From the NCBI GenBank assembly GCA_947650285.1, contig CANTFL010001223.1, positions 124,001 through 188,000 on the forward strand: a DNA stretch of 64,000 bases. The letters run 5' to 3'. The notes beneath the pieces were generated by a model. The model made no database searches and was not told the origin of the DNA. It was given only the letters and a program-made list of their open reading frames with translations. A program made the translations under genes and the position numbers. Origin of the DNA: Hyaloperonospora brassicae. Taxonomy: Eukaryota > Oomycota > Peronosporomycetes > Peronosporales > Peronosporaceae. Every line of letters starts with the position of its first letter. Positions within the stretch are counted from its first letter, which is position 1. Below are positions 54,304 to 64,000 of this stretch, one piece after another.

Positions 54304-56840
54304 ATGAATGTTGAGCGGAGCTCTTCTAATGTGTTTGAAGAGAGTTGTACTCCGTTGAGTGATACTCGTTGTGATAATGAGTCACTGCATGCGTCAAGCA
54401 TGGTTGGCCTAGGGCCGAGACATCAAGAATGTAATTCATCTGATGTGAGTGGGGTGGCACATAAAATCTCATCGAGTGAGGGCGGCCGAGGTGGCACCTC
54501 ACTGAATGTCGGTAATGACATTGATGGCGAGAAGCCAGAGCGTTCAGGGATAGGCCCGAATGCTGTACGTGAAGTGGTCCGTGTAAATCCACTGGGTGAA
54601 GTGTTTGAGTTACGTAACACTTCACCAGATGTCGTTCAAGACATGAGCTCTCGTCTAGAGCGTGCTAATACAAATAGCAACCACGTAGACCCGACTGTCC
54701 CGGCCTCTAGGAGGCGTACGGTTTCTGTGAGGAAGCGATTCCAGCGTAAGGTGGTAACTGTGAAGCGCCCAACGTCTAAGAAGTCACGAAGTGATAATAG
54801 TAATAATACACTATATACACTTGTCAATGGGTTGACTGGCCATATCGATGGCAATATTAGTCTTGAGACTCTTCCATCTTTGGATACTCTCTATGAACTA
54901 GACGAAATGTCTGACGGCGAATTTAGCCAAGCCTTACAGGCGGGAGAATTATCCGAGTTAGTGGTCATTCGACCAGATATTGAGTTGAACTCATCCTCGT
55001 TATTGGACGAGTCTGTCCTTGAGGACACAAAGGCGGCATCGGATGCCCGTAGTGCATCTTCGATCCTTAAGGACCCTCTTGATCCGTTCTATCCTTTGGT
55101 AAAGGAGTTTCAGGACGTGGTGTGTCACAACCCACCGTCCGTCTCACCTCCCGATAGAGGTGTACGTCATGAGATTGACTTGGTTCCTGGAACTAAATAC
55201 TGCGTAACACGGCATTGGCATTTACCGAAAGAACAGTGTGACGTCATTGACGACTTCTTTCGTGCAAAGCACGCAGCGGGCATGGTTCGTGAGACCAAAT
55301 CTCCTCATTCCACGCCCACATTTTGTGTTCGAAAGCCCAATGGAAAGTGGCGCATTGTTCATGCTTACTAAAGCTTAATGCTGCCACGATCCCGGCTCAG
55401 ACACCAATCCCTCGGAAAGATGTTCTTCAGAACAATATGGTGGGATGTACGATGTACAGTGCACTCGATTTAGTCGATGGTTATTACCAATTACTCATGC
55501 GTGAGAAAGATATTCCGCTATCAGCGGTTAGTACCCCGAGCGGTATGCTCTGGGAGTGGCTAGTTATGCCACAGGGCTTGTCAAACGCGCCAGCTACGTG
55601 CAATCTTCTTGTGACGCAACTGTTTCGGCCTCACCTAGGTTATGCACAGACGTATTTTGATGACACCTTTGTCCATAGTCGTGCTATGAACGGCCGGTCT
55701 GATGTGGATATTCACATCGACCATTTACGAGCAGTGCTCGAGTGCATGCGCACAAACAAGTTGTATGCCAACGCCTCTAAGTGCATCTTTGGTGCACAAG
55801 AGATTTCCTTTTTAGGGTGCTTCATTGGGAAGCGTGGTCTTAGAGCGGATCCCGCTTAGATAAAAGCCATAGTCGATTGGCCGGTTCCTCGGAACCAGAA
55901 GGACTTACGTAAGTGGCTTGGTCTTTCCAATTACTTACACAAGTAAAGTGCAAACTATGCAGACATGGCTCGACCATTATCCAATCTCCTTAAAAAGGAT
56001 ATGGAATGGTGTTAGACGAACACCGAGCAGGAAGCCTTTACGGCTGTAAAAGAGAGTCTTCTTCATGCGCCAATCTTGGCTTTGCCCGATCCTAATCGGC
56101 CTTTTAGTGTCGTCTGTGACGCATCTGACTTTGCCATCGGCAGTGCTCTGTTACAAACTGATAATGATGGACGGGAACGCGTCATTGCGTTTGAGTCCCG
56201 GCAGCTGAAAGCAGCTGAAAAGAACTATCCAGTTCATGACAAAGAGCTACTTGCAATGAAGTATGCTTTAGTGAAATTCAGAGTTCATCTGCTTGGCTCG
56301 AAGCGTTTTGTGATCTTTACAGATCATGCGTCATTACGCACTGCGACCCAGTCGCCACATCTCTCTCAGCGAATGGCTCGTTGGCTCTCATTCTTTGCGG
56401 AATACAACTTCGAGGTGAAGTATAAGCCGGGCAAGCAGAATGCTTTGGCTGATGCGTTGTCACGCAGGCCTGACTATGAGCTTGCTCATGTTACGACTCT
56501 GTCATCATCGGTCACAGACCTCATTCGTTCGGCATATACCAATGATGAACATTGGGTAGCTTTTCTACGTGCTCTGGGGAGCGAGGAGTTTAACGACTCA
56601 GACATTAAATTGTCGGCACGTTTGCGTGCGAGGCTACATCGATATTCCATCGATCAAGGCCTGTTGTGCTATAGCACAGATATGGAGGATACTCCCCGTA
56701 TCTTTGTCCCTCATGATGAGGAATTGAAGTATCGCATCCTCTATGAGGCGCGTGATCCTGCGGTGAGCGGTCATCTCGGTCGAGAAAAGACATATAGCTC
56801 CGTGAGCCAGTACTATTGGTGTCCCAAACTTTACGAATAG
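54304..56840 (+). pseudogene. RT and RNase H of family C copy 2
   Basis: A Ser-rich linker leads into RT ([39 protein letters not shown]), with a frameshift near 55370. The RT core continues as LVDGYYQLLMREKDIPLSAV, MPQGLSNAPATCN and the catalytic TYFDDTFVHSR near 55650. Stops lie at about 55857, 55944 and 56014. RNase H (VVCDASDFAIGSALLQ, DHASLRTATQSPHLSQRM) is open from about 56020 to the stop at 56840, within the integrase zinc-finger approach. Confidence 0.88.
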
Positions 56841-58302
56841 GTAAGCACGTACGTGCGTACGTGCGAAACGTGTCAACGGTTGAAACCCTCAGCTCATGCG
56901 GCTGCGCCGCTCGCTATTCTTCCTATACCCTCTGAGTGCTGGGAGTCCATCAGCATGGATTTCATGTTCGGTCTGCCGAAAGATGTGCAAGGCAATACGG
57001 GTATTGTGGTCTTTGTTGACCGTTTGAGCAAGATGGCTCACTTGGCGGCTGTACCAGATACCATTGATGGTGAAGGTACAGCTACGCTGTTTATTGATCG
57101 AGTGTTTCGACAACACGGCTTTCCTGTGGCAATTGTCTCTGACCGAGACCCTCGCTTCACTGGGAAGTTTTGGAAGTCCATCTTCAAGGTGCTCGGCACA
57201 CGTTTGGACATGTCCACATCGAATCGTCCGCAGACTGATGGTCAAACCGAGCGAGTCAATCGCGTTATCGGTGATATATTACGCAGTGTTTGTGCTAATA
57301 CACCAAAACGTTGGAGTTCGATGCTCCCGGTTGTTGAGTTTGCGTTAAATAACGCTGTTCACGCCTCTTCAGGCTTTACTCCGTTCTACGTGAACGGTCT
57401 CACACACCCTCGCGTTCCGTTAACGCTACCACTGAGTGGTTCAGGGCTTGGTGGGGGGAGAGATGGCCGATCGGCTTGCAGATACCAGCCCTGCTACTGT
57501 TCATAAACAGGTAAGCGAGTTTCTCGCAACGCGCTTGAATGTGTTACGACACGTGCGTGATGCACTGGCTGATAGCCGAGATAGACAAAAGGAGAAAGCT
57601 GATGTTAAAGGCAGAGGATGTATTGAACGTTATAAGGTCGGAGACTAAGTTCTACTCAATGCTAGAAACCTACCTACCAATGTAGTGTCTGCCGTATTCA
57701 AGACAAAGTTGCGTCCGCGCTTCATTGGTCCATTCACGGTCATTGCTAAGAAGGTATCGGCGTATACGCTCAACCTCCCGCGCAAACTGCGCACGCACCC
57801 AGTGTTCTACGTTGGCTTACTTAAGCCGAATCGGGATCCGTCCCATGTGAATTCGGAGGCGCTTGCGCCGGGTAATAGGGCCTTGCCGTAGGCTGTTGCA
57901 TCCGAACCAGGAGGTCAAGCTGACCATCCACACGGGCTAAGGCCAACTCCAATGCTTGAACACGGGCTTGCATCGCGTCGAGCGCACTCTGGGTCTTACC
58001 CGATGTCTCTTTGAGACCACTCAGCGCACGGAGCACCTTCTCATGCTCCTCCTTCGGTACCCCGACCACCAACGACTCTGCTCAATGAGAAAGGGAACCA
58101 CCAGCTCCATGTGGAGCGACTCCTTCAGCGACGTCGTCGTCGTGGTCAATACCAGTATCTGGTGAAGTGGCGAGGGTACCCGGAGTCGGAGAACTCGTGG
58201 GAGTATGAGATACCCCTTCGGCAGTACTGCCCTTACGCCGTGGATGTTTTTGAACATCGTTGCCAGGGTCGCCTTGCGAACGAGAACGCTTCTCACCAAT
58301 AG
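56841..58302 (+). pseudogene. Integrase and chromodomain of family C copy 2
   Basis: CETCQRLKPS supplies the zinc-finger Cys pair. The core D,D,E lie in SISMDFMFGLPKD, IVSDRDPRFTGKFW and TDGQTERVNRVIGDIL, all intact in one frame to about 57460. After a frameshift and a stop near 57646 come the GPY/F module (RPRFIGPFTVIAKK, THPVFYVGLLKP) and the chromodomain (HVERLLQRRRRRGQYQYLVK, WRGYPESENSWEYE) ending at 58302. The last 482 bp overlap the antisense ORF. Confidence 0.88.
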
Positions 58303-59122
58303 TGGTGGGAGGTGGCGTGTTGCTCCGCACCTTAGGGTCGTGACCCGTGGCTACCATTGTAGCCGGAGCATAACGCGTACGTGTACGCAACTGGCCTCTG
58401 GCCTTGAGTTTGGCATACTCGAACCGGAGCTTCCGTTCCAGACGAACGTCAGCCACATCGGCGCTGGCCCGCAGCGTTGGCACACTGCTAATATACCGCT
58501 TGCGGTACACCCAACGGATTAACTCATTGTCCTCCTCCTCGGGCAGTTCGCCAGCGAACAACAAGATGGGCACGCCCTTTATCGGTCGAACCGAAACACC
58601 ACGAGAAAGACTCTCAAGGTGTGCAAGGTACTGACCTTGCGTGGTAAAGGCTGGTTCGAGATACCTCTCATTTAGATCCTTGCGAAAGGCGATATCTTCT
58701 GGCGACGTAGCCTCGGGGCCAATGGCCCATGTTGAAAGGCTACGGCCTCCCGTTTGACGGAGGCGTTGTTCCACGTCTGGTGTTGAGAACACGCAACCAC
58801 TCCGGTTTCGAATAACCGCCTGGGTATGAGTGCGACGTAGAGCACGCTCCTCGCGCTGACGGATCAGCTCCTGTTGTTCGTCGAGCGGGTTCGTGATGAT
58901 GTTCTCACCTGCATCTGTTGTATGATGCTGCGCCACTGGCGAGGTGGTTTCACCACGTTCAACGAACGGATTCGGTGCTGTTAGAGGACAAGCTTCAGGT
59001 ACAGCGGTGTGGGATGATATCCCGTCATCTCCATGGACACTGGTATCACTACCATAGTCCACATCCTCGTCGAAGTCGAGGTAAGATGAAAGAGTCCGAG
59101 ACTCGTTGGGTGGCAATGCCAT
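57821..59122 (-). CDS. Antisense accessory ORF of family C copy 2 (coiled-coil protein, one internal stop)
   Basis: ATG at 59122 (MALPPNESRTLSSYLDFDED). It is open for 346 codons to TGA at 58082-58084 and then in the same frame to 57821, about 433 codons in all. The order is an acidic N-terminus (VDYGSDTSVHGDDG), NPLDEQQELIRQREERALRR, LRQTGGRSLSTWAIGPEATS, a middle block (VPILLFAGELPEEEDNELIR, DVADVRLERKLRFEYAKLKA), a basic/Ser/Pro-rich segment, and after the stop a coiled-coil (EEHEKVLRALSGLKETSGKT, MQARVQALELALARVDGQLD). It is better preserved than this copy's gag and pol. No known family was recognised. It lies antisense to pol, beside the 3' LTR, as in families A and B. Confidence 0.75.
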
Positions 59123-59154
59123 GGTGTTTCGTATTTAGCAACCGCGAGGTTAAG

Positions 59155-59171
59155 CACACACACACACACCG
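59155..59171 (+). repeat. (CA)n microsatellite in the family C 3' UTR
   Basis: About eight CA units between the antisense ORF start and the PPT. Confidence 0.8.
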
Positions 59172-59220
59172 ACCTCTTCGAGATAAGAAGCCGATTGACG
59201 TTTAGTGGTAACGTCAGTCT

Positions 59221-59232
59221 GGTGGGGGAGGG
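59221..59232 (+). other. Polypurine tract of family C copy 2
   Basis: GGTGGGGGAGGG directly precedes the 3' LTR. Copy 1 has GGTGGGAGAGGG at the same place. Confidence 0.85.
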
Positions 59233-59707
59233 TGTAACGGGGTTACACGTCGGCTGGTAGTCGACGATAGGTGTGGTGCACACAAGAGAGGGGGTACCTT
59301 ATAAAGTAATTTTAGAACACAGTGAGTGTATCAATTGTTGAAGACTGATGTCTGTCATCAATTGATCGCGAGATCTTTTAAGAGGTTATTTAGGGCAGGT
59401 TTAAATACGTTTTCTAAGGTGTTCTTTTAGGTTAATTAGAGAAATAAAAATGCAGTGCCCCTTTTGATCAGTAAGAGACACGTGCCTCATGAGGCGTCTT
59501 TGATCGATAGGAGCTAGCAATACCTGTGAAGGTAGCTGCTCCTGAGCACTCTGTGCTGTGATTCTTTTGAATCGTTTGGTCCCTTAGGAACGGGGACCGT
59601 AAGCTCTCTGAGCTTGTTGACTCTCTGAGTCGGGTTCGTAGAACCAAAGCTGCTCGTAAGAGCGTTAAGACTTCCTCTGACTTAAGGAGCTGTGTAGCTC
59701 CGCTACA
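59233..59707 (+). repeat. 3' LTR of family C copy 2
   Basis: 475 bp, differing from 52115-52589 at about ten positions. Followed by TAAGA. Confidence 0.96.
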
Positions 59708-59712
59708 TAAGA

Positions 59713-60335
59713 CGCCAGAGGCGTCATGTTCGATGTGCACCCGCTGGCCCAAGACTTTTTGGCGCGTGCTCACCCTGTTGCGTGTCTTTACGTCCTCTGG
59801 CTGTAAACAGACAAACAAATCGCTCGTGAGAGATCGGACCGTGCGATGTCTGGCAATGTATAGAAGCGGTGGTACGTAGCGCAAGAATGATTGGCAGCCT
59901 GCAACATGACGAGAAACACCAAAAGCGGCACGGGCTCACAGCTCTGGGCAGGAGTGCCAGTGGAGATATTCCCAAATTTTCACGGTTCAGCTCATGCCAG
60001 TCTTTTTCCTTTCGGGGCGGTCACGTCGGAGGGAATCCTCACCTAGGGGAGCCAACAGGGTCGAAGATCTGACGCGGGCGCGCTGCACTCGAAGTCGCGG
60101 GTGTGGGCGTAGGGGACCGACGGGTCGCGCGAGCGGCCTAGCAGGGGTGTTTAACGGACTGGAGGCGTACCCCGCGCCACGTGTCGCCGCTGCGGCGCGC
60201 GCACACTCCACGTCCTGGGGGGCGCGTAAGTGGATGCAGGGGGCCACTGTCGCAAATGGGTGAGCTCCTCGGAGAGAGATACGGCGGGTTGGCGTTATCC
60301 ACGCCACGCAGTCACTTCGGTGATCGCACTCCACG
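59713..60335. other. GC-rich interval between two retrotransposons, nothing recognised
   Basis: Two GC-rich ORFs (59987-60406 minus, 59994-60263 plus) are antisense to each other and have no domain; the minus one runs into the neighbouring LTR. It could be a host remnant or a separate repeat. Confidence 0.4.
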
Positions 60336-60727
60336 TGTAACGGGGCACACCCTTGAGTGAACTTACCGCAAGGGTATCGGTGCCCCGACAGACGTACACG
60401 AGGCAAATGAGGAAGCGTAGCATTAGGAAAAAGTAAAACTGTTATATTAATATAATTAAGTCTTTTAATTACTGTCTCTCTGTTTGACTTAACTTAATTA
60501 TGATAATATAACTGAGTGTATGGTGACGTCTCTTCACCACTCATTGCGCGCGTCTTGCGGCGATTGGTGGGTTGATATCATCAAGATATCAACCAATGAA
60601 CAGACTCTTTGGTCGACCCTTCAATATCACCACTTCGGTGATATTGTTCAAATAATATTCAACTTCATATTCTTTATTGTCACTTTCCTTAAAATGCCAA
60701 TTCCATGTAACGGGCTTCCCCGTTACA
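60336..60727 (-). repeat. 3' LTR of family A copy 2
   Basis: 392 bp, TGTAACGG to CCGTTACA, collinear with the copy 1 LTRs. The PPT (complement of CATCCCCCTTA) follows at 60728-60740. Confidence 0.95.
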
Positions 60728-60857
60728 TCATCCCCCTTAACTGATAGTCACCGTGTGACTATCGAAAATATGGCGGCCACTCGTTGGCCACCATTGGGAC
60801 AGGGAGCACTTGTTGGGTCCGTTCCATTCACTTTCCGCTTGACCTCGCATAGTTAAC

Positions 60858-62462
60858 ATGTCTATGCGGGGTGACTCAAGGCACACAGAGTCTGTGCCTG
60901 TGCCAGCTTCTGCGGCAGACGATTCGTCGTCTTCTACTCGTTCTTCGCCTGCAGCAAGAGGTGCTGCAGGTGCACGCGGTATCACACCGCGTGCGCACGA
61001 TGACCCTGATGTAGAGGTCATCTACTCTGGCGAGTCAGACGTATCTGACTCGGGCAATGCTGCAGAGGCGTCTCGCTCACCGTCGACGCCTCAGTGTTCG
61101 CCAAGGCCACTGCCGAACGAACGGACTCGAGAATTTCAACACAGTCTGTTCGGCAGTGATGACGAATCTGGTGATGAGCATGATTGCTCATCACCGAAAT
61201 CAGCTCGTGCTCCTTCGCACGAGCGACCTGACGATGGTGCAACCCATCGTCATAATGACAACCGTGGTACCAACAATTGTACCACCATGAACCATGATGG
61301 GCTGAAGCCGTGGCGTTTGCCCGAACGGCTCATCAATAGCTTGTCTCACGGGGCAATCCAACACCATCGAATACCCTTATTCGATGCGACTGAGCTTCAC
61401 GGCTTGACTCCCAGCGCGAGCAACTTTCGCGCTAAAGAAGATAATTATCTCGATGTCTTCCTTAGACATCGATGTTACAACAGCAACCAAAAGCGTGACA
61501 AAGCCTCGCTTTTGGCTGCGTGGAACGCGTTCGTCCAAAACGTTAAGATTTTTGGACGAGAAGGGTGGCTCAAGAAACTTGAAGCGACATGCCTCAGGTT
61601 CGAAAAGTGAACGCCAACCGGTGCCAGGTACCGGTTGCACTGTTTGTCGAGTGAGGCATACATTCTTTGCCTCACATGAGGAGACCCTTGTGCGAGTTGT
61701 GTTGACAACTCGCAGAGTGCACATAGGGACGTGTATTCCCTAAGTTCGCTCTGGGGAAGGGCACATATCTTAGCTGAGATGCGTGACGCGATTGCAAATT
61801 CGCAATCCGTCTACAAGCGCCAAAAGCGCGTGTTTACCGATGGGCCCGAGGACATATCGGATGGGTCTCGTCATACTGGCGGACGAGACCTTCAACATTC
61901 ATCAAAAGCTGAGAGCGGGGCTCCCAGCTGTTCCAAGAGGGTGGATACCCCCGCCACTGGACGAGGTAGCTCGTCCTTGATCCTGAATCGTCACGGTGAT
62001 TCAAGATACGCTCCACTAGAAAGCGTTGATCACCGTGAGCATCCACCAAAGGATGTGGTGGAGGAGGAAAGACCTCCTCCAGATGATTCTGTTCACCATC
62101 TCGACCCTTACGAGATGGATCGCGCAATCGATGAATTGCGCGATGACTTGAAGCACGAGCGCGATCGGCGCTACGCTTTGACCGATACCGTGCGGAAGAA
62201 CCGCAAGGGTCACGAGGCTGATCGGGCGAGGGATCGCGCCGATTATGCCACGGCGTAGCTTCAGGTCGAGCGGGATGTCTGCTCCCTATTCGGCGAGCTG
62301 GCGACAGCTCACGGGGAGATACCTCAGTTGAGTTCCGAGGTATCATATCTGCGCGACCAGACATATCGTCTGGAGCGCGAACGCAAGAACCTGATGGATG
62401 TTCTTGAACGTGGGGGATATCTTCACCGGAAGATGAAGGCTCGTACTGACAGTAAGGCCTGA
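60858..62462 (+). pseudogene. Antisense accessory ORF of family A copy 2
   Basis: ATG at 60858. A single frame of 535 codons runs to TGA at 62462 with three internal stops: TGA at 61608-61610, TGA near 61677 and TAG at 62256-62258. No frameshift is seen, which makes this copy the better guide to the architecture. The three stops correspond to Arg, Trp and Gln codons in copy 1, each one C-to-T or G-to-A change away. Domain order is as in copy 1: acidic Ser-rich N-terminus, globular block (LKPWRLPERLINSLSH, YLDVFLRHRCYNSNQKRDKA), Cys-rich segment, and coiled-coil (MDRAIDELRDDLKHERDRRY). The last 629 bp overlap the integrase ORF. Confidence 0.78.
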
Positions 62463-64000
62463 GCCTACCCACGTAAAACATAGGATGCGTGCGCATCCTA
62501 CGTGGCAATTCGAGTGTGTATGCATTGCCCTTGCGATGCAACACTCGAAATGGTATAATGTACTTCGGCAGTAGTTTTCCACTGCCGACACTAGTGACTG
62601 CATATCCAGGTAAGTTTACCGTAGACAGTAGTACTAGGTCGTTAACATTAAATGAAAGAGCATTTGCTCTTCCATCCTTGTCTGCGTTCCGTTTCTGACG
62701 GCCCACCGCATTTGCGATGGAGTCCTGAATGAAACGGACTACTACTTCTCGCGTCAGCAGGAAGTTCTCTGCTGACTCTTTGTTTTGTCTTTCAGTGCGC
62801 TTCGTGCGCATTGCTAAGTGATTGTTCTCTCCTTCAGCGAGGTTGTCTTCTTCCTCGCTGACATAATCGTTGGCGATGCTGAATATACCAGCATCGACAT
62901 CATCATCCGAGTCAGTAATAGCGTCGCCGCTACTACTGAGGTGATCTTCTTCATCGATGTCGACTTGATCGACATCGGCATCATACGTGACGACGTTAGC
63001 GTCGACACGTGATGAGCAAGAGCCAAAACGGTTTTTGCTCGAGCGAGTCCCTCCCCCCTTTATCCAAGATTCACAATCTAGAAGAGTGGTCACACGTGGA
63101 TGGCGTAAACCATTCACGTAAAACGGTGTGTGCTGTGTGGAAGCATGCACCGAATTGTTGGTGGCGAATTCCACCATGGGTAGGAATTCGCTCCAACTCG
63201 GAAATGAGTGGACATATCCTCGAAGAATCTCTTCGAGGACACGGTTCGCACGTTCCGTCTGACCATCTGTTTCGGGATGGTCAGAAGTGGACATCTTCAA
63301 TCGTGTTCCGAGAGTACAGAACACGGTTTGCCAAAATGCCGCCGTGAATCGAGGGTCACGGTCGGATAAGAGTTCACGGGGTAACCCGTGGAGTCTAGAG
63401 ACCGTGTCTAGAAAGACACGAGCACAACCTTGAGCCTTGATAGACTCAGGCACTGCAGCAAGATGGACCATCTTGCTGAATCTGTCAAAAAACACAAGAA
63501 TACCATTATTATTGTGAGCGTCTTCGGGAAAATCGAAGACAAAGTCCATTGAAACGGACTGCCAGCACTCTGTCGGAACAGTCAGAGGCTGCAATGGCGC
63601 ACGGGATGAAGGACTAGGCTTCACCCGTTGACAAACCTCGCAAGCACGTATGTACTTGCGGACAAACTGAAACTGGCGTGGCCAGTCAAAGTCACGACTT
63701 ACCGTGAGGTAAGTCTTTTCTCTACCACGATGGCCGCCTGTTGGGGCATCGTAACACTCATACATGATGCGTAAACGCAAATCATGATGAGCGGGTACGA
63801 CGACCGCCTGTTGGGGCATCGTGACACTCATACTTGATGCGTAAACGCAAATCATGATGAGTGAAGACGACGACACGAGGCGTGTCGTCGGCAACTGCTG
63901 TATAGTGCATCAATCCGTTGCGTGTACTATACCGATCCGATGAGGATCGGTACAAAGCCGGTAAATCTTTCAATGATTTACTGGATGGATGAACCAGATG
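61834..64000 (-). CDS. Integrase and chromodomain of family A copy 2 (with RNase H end)
   Basis: An open frame of 686 codons (63894-61834) covers the whole integrase: zinc finger (GGHRGREKT, RACEVCQRVKPS), core D,D,E (SVSMDFVFDFPED, LSDRDPRFTAAFW, TDGQTERANRVLEE), acidic insertion, GPY/F-like module (IPFRVLHRKGNAYTLELPRR), Arg/Ser/Pro linker and chromodomain (FLVERILNHRDD, SYLVQWRGYPPSWNSWE). It is intact, unlike copy 1. Upstream, a 70-bp tandem duplication (63733-63872) shifts the frame and separates it from RNase H, so translation from pol as usual is not possible. Confidence 0.9.
63733..63872 (+). repeat. 70-bp tandem duplication in family A copy 2 pol
   Basis: CCGCCTGTTGGGGCATCGT begins at 63733 and 63803, and the two 70-bp units differ by few bases. 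As 70 is not a multiple of three, it breaks the pol frame between RNase H and integrase. Copy 1 has a single unit. Confidence 0.9.

Larger units (their letters stand above)
52115..59707 (+). mobile_element. Full-length Ty3/Gypsy chromovirus, family C copy 2, with target duplication
   Basis: A 7593-bp element. Two 475-bp LTRs differ at about ten sites (about 98% identical) and are flanked by the perfect 5-bp direct repeat TAAGA (52110-52114 and 59708-59712). PBS, gag, PR, RT, RNase H, IN, chromodomain, an antisense ORF and a PPT are in the expected order. Despite its youth, gag and pol hold several stops and frameshifts, so it may have been mobilised by a partner. Confidence 0.96.
60336..64000 (-). 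mobile_element. Family A copy 2, 3' half (continues past the window)
   Basis: It starts with the 3' LTR and PPT on the left, then the antisense ORF, integrase-chromodomain and the end of RNase H, cut by the window edge. Organisation is identical to family A copy 1. It shares the dense short inverted repeats. Confidence 0.93.

Noticed and set aside
59987..60406. 139-codon minus ORF opposite an 89-codon plus ORF
   Set aside because: GC-rich mutual shadows with no domain; the minus ORF runs into the LTR.
1..64000. tRNA, rRNA or prokaryotic operon features
   Set aside because: No tRNA cloverleaf or rRNA core was recognised by eye, and spliced genes and chromoviruses show this is eukaryotic nuclear DNA.

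Overview
The window looks like an oomycete nuclear genome, most likely Phytophthora or a downy mildew. The basis is compact genes with short GT-AG introns of 44-107 bp, start-site sequences resembling the oomycete initiator element, a GPI-anchored EGF-like surface protein, and Ty3/Gypsy chromoviruses of the kind that fill these genomes. The assignment is an inference from gene content; no rRNA or mitochondrial marker is present.

Layout. 1-8.4 kb is a gene island: a RING-H2 E3 ligase candidate (+), a five-exon neurochondrin gene (-), a nine-exon CCDC25 gene (-), and an EGF-like secreted protein (+) that is divergent from CCDC25 across about 550 bp. 9.1-11.4 kb is a complete pogo-type DNA transposon with perfect 23-bp inverted repeats and a TA target duplication; its transposase gene has three introns and looks intact. 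13.3-15.2 kb is an intact carnitine acyltransferase gene (-) with a mitochondrial-type N-terminus. From 15.36 kb to the end the window is almost entirely retrotransposon, in three Ty3/Gypsy families named here A, B and C. Family A has one full-length copy (15813-23837, - strand) and the 3' half of a second (60336-64000, - strand). Family B is an old 5'-truncated copy (23838-31710, + strand) plus a related LTR at about 37.8-38.5 kb. Family C has a recent full-length copy with a perfect TAAGA target duplication (52115-59707, + strand), a 5'-truncated copy (31721-34542), an LTR fragment (15364-15609) and a badly decayed fossil (41370-42170). A pair of inverted repeats of about 745 bp (35.96-36.70 and 42.23-42.98 kb) brackets part of the AT-rich region. 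Outside the transposons the only gene candidate after 15.2 kb is a 66-residue secreted cysteine-rich ORF at 49516-49716 (-).

Two features may be new. First, family A carries short perfect inverted repeats (8-10 bp stems, 2-15 nt loops) about every 30-50 bp through LTRs, gag, pol and the extra ORF, so either strand's RNA should fold into a string of hairpins; the family C LTR has eight such hairpins in 157 bp. Host genes and family B were not seen to have this. Second, all three families carry an extra ORF between the integrase/chromodomain and the 3' LTR, in antisense to gag-pol, with an acidic Ser/Pro-rich N-terminus (A and C) and a coiled-coil C-terminus (all three). In A and C its 3' end overlaps the chromodomain-coding end of pol tail-to-tail (629 bp in both A copies, 482 bp in C).

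The four host genes at the left and the acyltransferase have no evident pathway link. Within the retroelements the order gag-PR-RT-RNaseH-IN-chromodomain is normal; most copies carry stops or frameshifts. Domain calls and splice sites were made by eye from translation and family knowledge and were not tested by search.
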